A stretch of 57,490 bases of DNA, taken from contig NZ_MWLO01000105.1 of assembly GCF_002198735.1 (NCBI RefSeq), positions 1 to 57,490 on the forward strand. Reading direction: 5' to 3'. The notes below the pieces were generated by a model. It had not been told where the DNA came from, searched no databases, and worked only from the letters and a program-made list of their open reading frames with translations. The translations under genes and the position numbers were made by a program. Shown one piece after another: positions 50,619 to 57,490 of the stretch. The stretch is from Ideonella sp. A 288 (GTDB lineage: Bacteria; Pseudomonadota; Gammaproteobacteria; Burkholderiales; Burkholderiaceae_C). Numbering within the stretch: the first letter of the stretch is position 1; every line of letters begins with the position of its first letter.

Positions 50619-51749
50619 ATGCGCACCGTGCCAATCGTTCCCGTTCCGTCCCAGCCCATGGGAGCGCCGGCCGAGCCGGTCAAGGGACGCGGCACGGGCT
50701 GGAACCTGCCCCATCGCTTCGAGCGCGTGCAGCGCGAGCCGGTCGACGACGGCTGGGGCGAGGTCGAGCAGGCCGTGCAGAGCGATGTGGTGCCGCCGCA
50801 GACCCAGGTGCTCGAAGAGCGCGTCAAGTCCATCCTGGCCAGCAACGATTCGCCCGACATCGGCTTCGACCTGTCGATCAACCCCTACCGGGGCTGTGAG
50901 CATGGGTGCATCTACTGCTACGCGCGCCCCACGCACAGCTACCTGAACCTCTCGCCCGGGCTCGATTTCGAGACCCGCATCGTCGCCAAGGTGAATGCCG
51001 CGCAGCGCCTGCGCGAGGCCTTCATGGCGCCGGGCTACGAGCCGCAGATGCTCAACATCGGCTCCGTCACCGACGCCTACCAGCCGGCCGAACGCCGCAT
51101 GCGCATCACCCGCGGCGTGATCGAGGTGATGAGCGAGTTCTCGCATGGCTTTTCGCTGCTCACCAAGTCGTCGGGTGTCGAGCGCGACCTCGACCTCATC
51201 GCGCCGATGGCCGAGCAGCGCCTGGCCGCGGTCTACGTGTCGATCACCACGCTCGATGCCGCGCTGGCGCGGGTGCTCGAACCCCGTGCTGCGTCGCCCG
51301 AGCGGCGGCTGCGCACCATCCGCACGCTGGCGCAGGCCGGCGTGCCGGTGGGCGTGAGCGTGTCGCCGGTGATCCCGTTCATCAATGAACCCGAGCTCGA
51401 ACGCATCCTCGAAGCCGCGCGCGACGCGGGTGCGTCGTCGGCGTTTTCGATCGTGCTGCGCCTGCCCTGGGAGGTGAACCCGCTGTTCCAGCAGTGGCTG
51501 CAGCAGCACTTCCCCGAGCGCGCCGATCGGGTGATGGCGCGGGTGCGCGAGATGCGCGGGGGCCGCGACAACGATAGCCAGTTCGGCAGCCGCATGACCG
51601 GGCAGGGCATCTGGGCCAGCCTGCTGCGCCAGCGTTTCGACAAGGCCACGCGGCGGTTGGGGCTGCAGAACGACCGTGCGGGACTCGACCTCAGCCGCTT
51701 CCGGCGGCCTGCTGTGCGGGGTGATGAGCGGCAGGGCCGCCTGTTCTGA
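50619..51749 (+). CDS. Radical SAM protein of the PA0069/SplB-like family, under a LexA box
   Basis: A 376-residue radical SAM protein with cluster cysteines C93, C97 and C100 (GCEHGCIYCYARPTH) and the surrounding DLSINPYRGC and NIGSVTDAYQPAE motifs of the PA0069 family, which is related to spore photoproduct lyase (SplB, COG1533). The substrate is unknown. The N-terminal part (KGRGTGWNLPHRFE, about 22-36) is family-typical. ATG 50619 directly abuts an SOS operator and has no room for a Shine-Dalgarno sequence; ATG 50658 is an alternative start that keeps all conserved parts. It is convergent with the receiver-TPR gene. Confidence 0.88.
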   Translation: MRTVPIVPVPSQPMGAPAEPVKGRGTGWNLPHRFERVQREPVDDGWGEVEQAVQSDVVPPQTQVLEERVKSILASNDSPDIGFDLSINPYRGCEHGCIYCYARPTHSYLNLSPGLDFETRIVAKVNAAQRLREAFMAPGYEPQMLNIGSVTDAYQPAERRMRITRGVIEVMSEFSHGFSLLTKSSGVERDLDLIAPMAEQRLAAVYVSITTLDAALARVLEPRAASPERRLRTIRTLAQAGVPVGVSVSPVIPFINEPELERILEAARDAGASSAFSIVLRLPWEVNPLFQQWLQQHFPERADRVMARVREMRGGRDNDSQFGSRMTGQGIWASLLRQRFDKATRRLGLQNDRAGLDLSRFRRPAVRGDERQGRLF

Positions 51750-51751
51750 CA

Positions 51752-51786
51752 CCGCCCACGGTCGGCGCATCACCGACCGTGGGCGG
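51752..51786. terminator. Long hairpin between convergent genes
   Basis: A perfect 14-bp inverted repeat (51752-51765 and 51773-51786, loop CGCATCA) begins 2 bases after the radical SAM stop. There is no T-run on either side, so it may work as a bidirectional transcript end or a protective 3' structure rather than a classic terminator. Confidence 0.65.
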
Positions 51787-51834
51787 AGCGTCGATGGCAA
51801 TGGCCCGGTGCCTGAGCCCCGGGGCCCTGCCGGC

Positions 51835-53460
51835 TCAGCGGCGCAGCAGCAGTCCGCCGGGCGACCGGCCGGTGCGCCGCACCCCGGCCAGGTGCGTGAT
51901 CGGGTGGCAGAAGCGGCGCTGCAGGCTCGTGGTCTCTGTCAGCAGGTGGGCGCTGTCCTCGATGGTCTCGGCATGGCGCTGGGCCACCAGGCCCGCCATC
52001 TCGATGAGCTTGGCGTTCAGCGTGTCCGTGCCTTGCTGCAGCAGGGTTTGCACGGCCAGGCGGGGTTCGCCGCGCAGCGAGAAGCTCATCGCCTGTTCGG
52101 CCATGCCGGTGATCTCGGCGTGGCAGGCGCGGATGGTGGGTTCGAGCACCTCATGGTGTCCGGTGGCCGCCACCAGCATCTCGGTCACGGCCTTCGACAC
52201 GCAGAAGCGCATGCCGATGTGGCGTCCGACCAGGGCCATGTCCTCGGTGCCCGAGGACACCGGCGGCAGGCGGCTCCACAGTGCCAGCACCACGGTGGCG
52301 GCCTCGAGGTCGAAGCCTTCCGCCTCGTAGCTTGCGGCCATCGCGCGCGCCGTGTCGGTGGCGTTCTGCGCATCGCGCCCTTGCAGCGCCAGCAGTGCCG
52401 CGGTGGCATCGTCGAATCGCTGCAGGCGGGTCGAGCCGGCATGGCGCTCGGCGTAGCGGCGGATCTGTTCGCGCACCGCGGCCAGGCCCTTGGTGTCTCC
52501 GCTGTCGTGGCGCAGCAGCGCCAGCAGCATCAGCGTCAGCGCATCGAAGAGCTTGCTGCGCAGGCCCATGGCCATGGTGCGTTCCAGCATGCGCAAGGCC
52601 TCGGCGTGTTCGCCCTGGTAGAACGCCAGGGTGCCGCAGTGCTGCAGGCGCAGCAGGCAGCCCGGGGTCAGCTGCGCCGCATTGCGGTAGGTCAGCAGAG
52701 CCTGGCCGAAGTCGCCCTGGTCGACGTGCACCCGGCCCAGCACGTCGTAGGCGTCGGCATGCTGCGGATGGTCGGTCAGCAGGGCTTCGATGGTGCGCCG
52801 GGCCGGCACCACTTCGCCGCCCGCCAACTGCGCGCGTGCGATGCCCAGCCGCGCCCAGGGTTGCGCCTTTTCCTTGGCCACGGCCTCGTAGATGCGCCGT
52901 GCATCGGACGAGCGGTTCAGCTTGAGCATCAGCTCGGCCGCCACGCGCCCGCAGAACTGCCAGTAGCTCTCGCGCTGGCTGAAGCGGTGGATGCACAGGC
53001 GCAGCGCGCGCTCGTTGTCCTGTCGCTCGAGGGCTTCGAAGATGTCCTTGAGCATGCGCTTGCGGCGCCGCGCCTCCATCAGTCGCTCGCCCAGCGAGGC
53101 GGCGGTGTAGGGCTTGAGCAGGTAGCTGTCCAGCGCCGATTCGGCGGCCTCGACGATCTTGGCGTAGGTGGCCTCGCCGGTGACCATGATGAACACCGTG
53201 GCGTGCGGCAGCAGGTTCTCGCGGCGCAGTTCGTCCAGCAGGTCCTGGCCGGACATGGCCGACGACTCGAAGTGGTAGTCGCACAGCACGATGTCGTAGG
53301 GCCGCCGTTCCAGCAGCAGCCGGGCATCGTTCACCCGGCCGGTTTGCTTGATGTGGCCGACCCCCAGGTCGCGCAGCTGAGCCGACATCACGCTGCGCGA
53401 GGTCGGGTTGCCGTCGATGACCAGCGCGTGCGCCTGGTCGATGTCGCGGTCGATCAGCAT
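51835..53460 (-). CDS. Response regulator with receiver domain and TPR array
   Basis: A 541-residue protein. The N-terminal receiver domain (about 10-135) has the phospho-acceptor D61 (IVLCDYHFES), T94 (MVTGEATY) and K116 (LLKPY); only one of the usual two upstream acidic residues (D16) is seen. The rest is helical TPR repeats (for example ARLGIARAQLAGGEVVPARR, AYDVLGRVHVDQGDFGQALL). There is no DNA-binding or enzymatic output domain, so it probably acts through protein contacts. No kinase gene is adjacent. A sigma-28-like promoter lies about 100 bases before its ATG. Confidence 0.87.
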   Translation of the reverse strand: MLIDRDIDQAHALVIDGNPTSRSVMSAQLRDLGVGHIKQTGRVNDARLLLERRPYDIVLCDYHFESSAMSGQDLLDELRRENLLPHATVFIMVTGEATYAKIVEAAESALDSYLLKPYTAASLGERLMEARRRKRMLKDIFEALERQDNERALRLCIHRFSQRESYWQFCGRVAAELMLKLNRSSDARRIYEAVAKEKAQPWARLGIARAQLAGGEVVPARRTIEALLTDHPQHADAYDVLGRVHVDQGDFGQALLTYRNAAQLTPGCLLRLQHCGTLAFYQGEHAEALRMLERTMAMGLRSKLFDALTLMLLALLRHDSGDTKGLAAVREQIRRYAERHAGSTRLQRFDDATAALLALQGRDAQNATDTARAMAASYEAEGFDLEAATVVLALWSRLPPVSSGTEDMALVGRHIGMRFCVSKAVTEMLVAATGHHEVLEPTIRACHAEITGMAEQAMSFSLRGEPRLAVQTLLQQGTDTLNAKLIEMAGLVAQRHAETIEDSAHLLTETTSLQRRFCHPITHLAGVRRTGRSPGGLLLRR

Positions 53461-53561
53461 CGGGCGTCCCGCCGCTGGAAGGGGGGCGGCCGCGGGGCGG
53501 GCGAGCGATGGAAGGCGAGGAGGGGCATGCGCGGGCCTGGGCGGACTGCAGCGATGCCTTC

Positions 53562-53588
53562 ATATCGGCCCCGCGCGGCGGGGCTTGA
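53562..53588 (-). promoter_or_regulatory. Sigma-28 (FliA)-like promoter of the receiver-TPR gene
   Basis: On the minus strand TCAAGCCC, 11 bases, then GCCGATAT (53562-53569) match the flagellar consensus TAAAGTTT-N11-GCCGATAA at 7 of 8 bases in the -10 and 4 of 5 in the TAAAG core. Spacing is exact. It predicts a leader of about 95 bases. The rest of the 161-base gap between this gene and dnaJ shows nothing else. Confidence 0.5.
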
Positions 53589-53621
53589 GCGCAGGGGCCG
53601 CCGGGCCTCTGCGGCGGCGAC

Positions 53622-54761
53622 CTACTTGAACAGGTCCTTGACCCGGTCGGTCCAGCTCTTGGCCGTGGGCGAGTGCTTGTCGCCGCCCTTGCGCAGCGAT
53701 TCGTCGAGCTCCTTGAACAGCTTGCGCTGGTGCTCGGTGAGCTTGACCGGCGTTTCCACCGAGACGTGGCAGTACAGGTCGCCCGGGTAGCTGGAGCGCA
53801 GCCCCTTGATGCCCTTGCCGCGCAGCCGGAAGGTCTTGCCGTGCTGGGTGCCCTCGGGCAGCTCGATCTCGGCCTTGCCGCCGAGGGTGGGCACCTCGAT
53901 CGAGCCGCCCAGCGCCACCGTCGTCAGCGGCACCGGCACCTTGACGTGCAGGTCGTCGCCGTCGCGCTCGAAGAGGTCGTGCTCCTTGATGCGGATCTCG
54001 ATGTACAGGTCGCCCGGGGGGCCGCCGTTGGTGCCCGGCTCGCCATTGCCGGCCGAACGGATGCGCATGCCTTCGTTGATGCCGGCGGGGATCTTCACCT
54101 CCAGCGTCTTCTGTCGCTTGATCTTGCCGGCGCCGTTGCAGGTGGTGCAGGGCTCGGGGATGATCTTGCCGCTGCCCTGGCAGTGCGGGCAGGTTTGCTG
54201 GATGCTGAAGAAGCCCTGGCGGATGTGCACCGTGCCCGAGCCATTGCAGGTGGTGCAGGTCTTGGCACTGGTGCCCGGCTTGGCGCCGGTGCCCTTGCAG
54301 GTCTCGCAGTTGTCCCAGGTGGGGATGCGGATCTGCGCGTCCTTGCCGTGGGCGGCTTCCTCGAGCGTGATCTCCATCGCGTAGCTCAGGTCCGAGCCGC
54401 GATAGACCTGCTGGCCGCCCCCGCGCCGGGCTCCGGCGGCGCCACCGAAGATGTCGCCGAAGATGTCGCCGAAGGCATCGGCGAAGCTGCCGCCGCCGCC
54501 GCCGCCGAACCCGCCCATGCCGGCGTTCGGGTCCACGCCCGCATGGCCGTGCTGGTCGTAGGCCGCCCGCTTCTGCGGGTCGGAAAGCATCTCGTAGGCC
54601 TCCTTGGCCTCCTTGAACTTCTCTTCCGACTTCTTGACGTCGTCACCCTGGTGGCGGTCGGGGTGGTGCTTGGCCGCCAGCCGCCGGTAGGCTTTCTTGA
54701 TGTCGTCGTCGGAGGCGTTCTTGGGGACGCCGAGGATGTCGTAGAAGTCGCGCTTGGCCAT
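53622..54761 (-). CDS. dnaJ: Chaperone protein DnaJ
   Basis: DnaJ delivers clients to DnaK and stimulates its ATPase. The 379-residue product has the J domain with HPD (33-35), the Gly/Phe-rich region (about 82-107), four zinc-binding CXXCXGXG repeats (152-212: [32 protein letters not shown]) and the C-terminal client-binding domains. It follows dnaK on the same strand after a 191-base gap with two hairpins. Confidence 0.98.
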   Translation of the reverse strand: MAKRDFYDILGVPKNASDDDIKKAYRRLAAKHHPDRHQGDDVKKSEEKFKEAKEAYEMLSDPQKRAAYDQHGHAGVDPNAGMGGFGGGGGGSFADAFGDIFGDIFGGAAGARRGGGQQVYRGSDLSYAMEITLEEAAHGKDAQIRIPTWDNCETCKGTGAKPGTSAKTCTTCNGSGTVHIRQGFFSIQQTCPHCQGSGKIIPEPCTTCNGAGKIKRQKTLEVKIPAGINEGMRIRSAGNGEPGTNGGPPGDLYIEIRIKEHDLFERDGDDLHVKVPVPLTTVALGGSIEVPTLGGKAEIELPEGTQHGKTFRLRGKGIKGLRSSYPGDLYCHVSVETPVKLTEHQRKLFKELDESLRKGGDKHSPTAKSWTDRVKDLFK

Positions 54762-54883
54762 GGACTAGCTCTCGAGGATGCGTGGCTCGGCCACCTTGCT
54801 TGACCCCCATGCCGGGGCGGTCCGGTCGATGCCGGGCCCCGGGGGTGCTCAGTACCGCTGAATGGAGATCGCCGCGCCGGGCC

Positions 54884-54900
54884 CCGGGGCAGGGCCCCGG
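54884..54900 (-). other. GC-rich hairpin in the dnaK-dnaJ gap
   Basis: CCGGGGC (54884-54890) and GCCCCGG (54894-54900) form a 7-bp stem with a 3-base loop. It lies 23 bases beyond the larger UUCG hairpin in the transcript direction. Confidence 0.45.
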
Positions 54901-54922
54901 AGGCTCGAACGCGGCGCGAAGA

Positions 54923-54949
54923 CCGGACAGCCCCGAAGGGCTGTGCCGG
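54923..54949 (-). other. UUCG-capped hairpin directly after dnaK
   Basis: In the minus-strand transcript, 3 bases after the dnaK stop, CCGG-c-ACAGCCC folds with GGGCTGT-CCGG around a TTCG tetraloop (11 bp with one bulged base). There is no T-run after it. Such a hairpin can slow 3' exonucleases or attenuate transcription into dnaJ. Confidence 0.6.
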
Positions 54950-54952
54950 AGA

Positions 54953-56887
54953 TCACTTCTTGACTTCCTTGAACTCGGCGTCGACCACGTTCTCGTCGGC
55001 CGGCTTGGCATCGGCTTTCGGTGCCTCGCCCGCGCCTGGACCCGCGGCGCCACCGGCGGCAGCGGCCTGCTCGGCATAGACCTTCTCGCCCAGCTTCTGG
55101 CTGGCGGCCATCAGGGCCTCGGTCTTGGCGTCGAGGGCGGCCTTGTCGTCGCCCTTCAGCGCTTCCTCGGCGTCCTTCAGCGCGGCCTCGATCTTTTCCT
55201 TCTCGCCGGCGTCGAGCTTGTCGCCATGCTCGGCCAGGCTCTTCTTCACCGAGTGCACCATCGCGTCGGCCTGGTTGCGGGCCTGCACCAGTTCGAGCTT
55301 CTTGGCGTCCTCGGCCGCGTTGAGCTCGGCGTCCTTCACCATCTTCTGGATCTCTTCCTCGGTGAGGCCGGAGTTCGCCTTGATGGTGATCTTGTTTTCC
55401 TTGCCGGTGGCCTTGTCCTTGGCGCCGACGTGCAGGATGCCGTTGGCGTCGATGTCGAAGGTGACCTCGATCTGCGGCAGGCCGCGCGGCGACGGCGGGA
55501 TGCCTTCGAGGTTGAACTCGCCCAGGCTCTTGTTGCCCGTGGCCATCTCGCGCTCGCCCTGGTAGACCTTGATCGTCACGGCCGGCTGGTTGTCGTCGGC
55601 GGTGGAGAACACCTGCGAGAACTTGGTCGGGATCGTGGTGTTCTTCTTGATCATCTTGGTCATCACGCCGCCGAGCGTCTCGATGCCCAGGCTCAGCGGG
55701 GTGACGTCCAGCAGCAGCACGTCCTTGCGCTCGCCGCCCAGCACCTGGCCCTGGATGGCCGCGCCCACGGCCACGGCCTCGTCCGGGTTGACGTCCTTGC
55801 GCGGTTCCTTGCCGAAGAACTCCTTCACCTTCTCCTGCACCTTGGGCATGCGGCTCATGCCACCGACCAGGATCACGTCGTCGATGTCGGTGAGCTTCAC
55901 GCCGGCATCCTTCACGGCGATCTTGCAGGGTTCGATGGTGCGGGCGATCAGTTCGTCGACCAGCGACTCGAGCTTGGCGCGGGTGAGCTTGATGTTCAGG
56001 TGCCGCGGGCCGGTGGCATCGGCCGTGATGTACGGCAGGTTCACGTCGGTCTGCGTGCTGTTGGACAGCTCGATCTTGGCCTTCTCGGCCGCTTCCTTCA
56101 GGCGTTGCAGGGCGAGCACGTCCTTGGTCAGGTCGACGCCTTGCTCTTTCTTGAACTCGGTGACGATGTAGTCGATGATGCGCTGGTCGAAGTCTTCGCC
56201 GCCCAGGAAGGTGTCGCCGTTGGTCGACAGCACCTCGAACTGCTTTTCACCGTCGACGTCGGCGATCTCGATGATCGAGATGTCGAAGGTGCCGCCGCCC
56301 AGGTCGAACACCGCGATCTTGCGATCGCCCTTGCCGTGCTTGTCCAGGCCGAAGGCCAGGGCCGCGGCAGTGGGCTCGTTGATGATGCGCTTGACGTCCA
56401 GGCCCGCGATGCGGCCGGCGTCCTTCGTGGCCTGGCGCTGGCTGTCGTTGAAGTACGCGGGCACCGTGATCACGGCCTCGGTGACCTCTTCGCCCAGGTA
56501 GTCCTCGGCGGTCTTCTTCATCTTGCGCAGCACCTCGGCGCTGATCTGCGGCGGCGCGAGCTTCTTGCCGCGCACCTCGATCCAGGCGTCGCCGTTGTCG
56601 GCGGCCAGGATCTTGTAGGGCATCAGGTCGATGTCCTTCTGCACTTCCTTCTCGGTGAACTTGCGGCCGATCAGGCGCTTGGACGCGTAGACCGTGTTCT
56701 TCGGGTTGGTGACCGCCTGGCGCTTGGCCGAGGCGCCCACCAGCACTTCACCGTCTTCCTGGTAGGCGATGATCGACGGCGTGGTGCGCGCACCCTCGCT
56801 GTTCTCGATCACCTTGGTGGTGTTGCCTTCCATGATGGCCACGCACGAGTTCGTGGTGCCGAGGTCGATGCCGATGATCTTGCCCAT
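54953..56887 (-). CDS. dnaK: Chaperone protein DnaK (Hsp70)
   Basis: DnaK is the ATP-driven Hsp70 chaperone. The 644-residue product starts [21 protein letters not shown] and has the phosphate-binding [14 protein letters not shown], the [14 protein letters not shown] motif, the linker [15 protein letters not shown] and a C-terminal lid ending [16 protein letters not shown] (read on the minus strand at 56894-56898) precedes the ATG. grpE lies 90 bases upstream on the same strand, so the order of transcription is grpE-dnaK-dnaJ. Confidence 0.99.
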   Translation of the reverse strand: MGKIIGIDLGTTNSCVAIMEGNTTKVIENSEGARTTPSIIAYQEDGEVLVGASAKRQAVTNPKNTVYASKRLIGRKFTEKEVQKDIDLMPYKILAADNGDAWIEVRGKKLAPPQISAEVLRKMKKTAEDYLGEEVTEAVITVPAYFNDSQRQATKDAGRIAGLDVKRIINEPTAAALAFGLDKHGKGDRKIAVFDLGGGTFDISIIEIADVDGEKQFEVLSTNGDTFLGGEDFDQRIIDYIVTEFKKEQGVDLTKDVLALQRLKEAAEKAKIELSNSTQTDVNLPYITADATGPRHLNIKLTRAKLESLVDELIARTIEPCKIAVKDAGVKLTDIDDVILVGGMSRMPKVQEKVKEFFGKEPRKDVNPDEAVAVGAAIQGQVLGGERKDVLLLDVTPLSLGIETLGGVMTKMIKKNTTIPTKFSQVFSTADDNQPAVTIKVYQGEREMATGNKSLGEFNLEGIPPSPRGLPQIEVTFDIDANGILHVGAKDKATGKENKITIKANSGLTEEEIQKMVKDAELNAAEDAKKLELVQARNQADAMVHSVKKSLAEHGDKLDAGEKEKIEAALKDAEEALKGDDKAALDAKTEALMAASQKLGEKVYAEQAAAAGGAAGPGAGEAPKADAKPADENVVDAEFKEVKK

Positions 56888-56977
56888 GTGTTGCTCCTGA
56901 AGAGGAAATTTGCTTGCGGTCGAGGTGTGGTCCGGGACGGCGGTTTCAAGCCCTGCCGGCCCGAAGCTTGTTCTGGA

Positions 56978-57490
56978 TCACTTGGGCGCCGTCACGGTCA
57001 CCAACGCTGGCCGCAGCACGCGGTCGGCGATCAGATAACCTTTTTGCAGCACGGTGACCACGGTGTTCGGGTCTTGCTCAGCCGGCACCACGCTGATGGC
57101 CTGGTGGTGGTGCGGGTCGAAGCGCGTGCCGGCTGGCGGGGCGATGGGCAGCACCTTGTTGCGCTCGAGTGCCGCATTCAATTGCCGCAACGTGGCGTGC
57201 ACGCCTTCGAGCACCTGCTCGACCTTGGCCTCGGGCATCGCGATGGCGGCCTCGAGGCTGTCCTTCACCGGCAGCATGCTCTCGGCAAAGGCCTCGATGG
57301 AGAACTTGCGCGCCTTCGACACCTCTTCTTCGGCGCGGCGGCGGGTGTTCTCGGCCTCGGCCTTGGCGCGGAGGTAGGCGTCGGCGGCTTCGGCCCGGCG
57401 GGCCTCCAGTTCGGCCAGGCGCTGTTCGATGGTCGGCTGCGGCGGGGCAGCTTCGGTGGCCGGCGCGCATTGTCGCTGGCCAGGGCACGC
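56978..57490 (-). CDS. grpE: Nucleotide exchange factor GrpE (5' end beyond the window)
   Basis: GrpE releases ADP from DnaK. About 170 residues are visible: the coiled-coil stalk ([36 protein letters not shown]) and the C-terminal beta domain ([20 protein letters not shown]). The frame stays open to the window edge with no in-frame start codon, so the start lies outside. The extreme visible N-terminal part ([17 protein letters not shown]) is low-complexity and unusual in having two cysteines. Confidence 0.93.
   Translation of the reverse strand, partial: ACPGQRQCAPATEAAPPQPTIEQRLAELEARRAEAADAYLRAKAEAENTRRRAEEEVSKARKFSIEAFAESMLPVKDSLEAAIAMPEAKVEQVLEGVHATLRQLNAALERNKVLPIAPPAGTRFDPHHHQAISVVPAEQDPNTVVTVLQKGYLIADRVLRPALVTVTAPK

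Noticed and set aside
51676-53790. A 704-codon plus-strand open frame opposite the receiver-TPR gene
   Set aside because: The minus strand has clear receiver and TPR motifs; the plus-strand translation is low-information.
54762-54883. Sigma-32 promoter before dnaJ
   Set aside because: No CTTGAA-like -35 with a CCCCAT-like -10 at suitable spacing could be found on the minus strand.
57440-57490. Frameshift near the grpE 5' end
   Set aside because: The visible N-terminal residues look odd, but this part of GrpE is poorly conserved and the window ends here, so no case can be made.

Overview
The window reads as a continuous piece of chromosome from a high-G+C betaproteobacterium of the order Burkholderiales, most like the Rubrivivax/Leptothrix/Ideonella group. 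This rests on protein wording and on several gene orders: der-hfq-hflX-hflK-hflC-(DUF2065)-hisZ-purA, rpsB-tsf-pyrH-frr-uppS-cdsA-dxr-rseP-bamA-skp-lpxD-fabZ-lpxA-lpxB-rnhB, rpsF-priB-rpsR-rplI-dnaB, and divergent ppsR/ppsA. A dispersed-repeat-like sequence near 25.2 kb also fits. No rRNA, prophage, insertion sequence, integron or CRISPR array was seen. One tRNA, tRNA-Leu(CAG), is present.

Layout. 0-9.4 kb: ndk, rlmN, pilW, a RodZ-like protein, ispG, hisS, a YfgM-like TPR protein, bamB and der, mostly with ATGA-type overlaps. 9.4-16.5 kb: hfq, hflX, the HflK/HflC membrane pair, a small DUF2065 protein, hisZ, purA and a phosphoribosyltransferase. 16.7-19.1 kb: a strong terminator, tRNA-Leu and RNase R. 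19.1-26.6 kb: the most accessory-looking part, with nnr on the minus strand, a two-gene TAXI-type TRAP transporter, then a DadA-like D-amino-acid dehydrogenase and an amidase on the minus strand. 26.7-41.7 kb: translation factors, isoprenoid and phospholipid precursor enzymes, outer-membrane assembly (RseP, BamA, Skp) and lipid A synthesis. 41.7-47.4 kb: PEP synthase with its regulatory kinase/phosphorylase, and a large VC_2705-type sodium/solute symporter. 47.4-50.5 kb: S6, PriB, S18, L9 and DnaB. 50.6-57.5 kb: a radical SAM protein, a receiver-TPR regulator, and dnaJ, dnaK and grpE on the minus strand; grpE runs off the window end.

Most genes are ordinary housekeeping genes, so the interest lies in regulation and gene boundaries. 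The strongest signal is a near-perfect LexA/SOS operator at 50602-50617, two bases before the start codon of a PA0069/SplB-family radical SAM protein. This suggests a DNA-damage-induced enzyme of unknown substrate, possibly read from a leaderless mRNA. Next come a sigma-28-like promoter before the receiver-TPR regulator, a PriB gene whose only full-length start appears to be CTG with a good Shine-Dalgarno sequence, and a canonical EF-hand loop inside the symporter. The rpsB promoter also lies inside the divergent amidase gene. All of this is by-eye reading; no alignments or searches were run.
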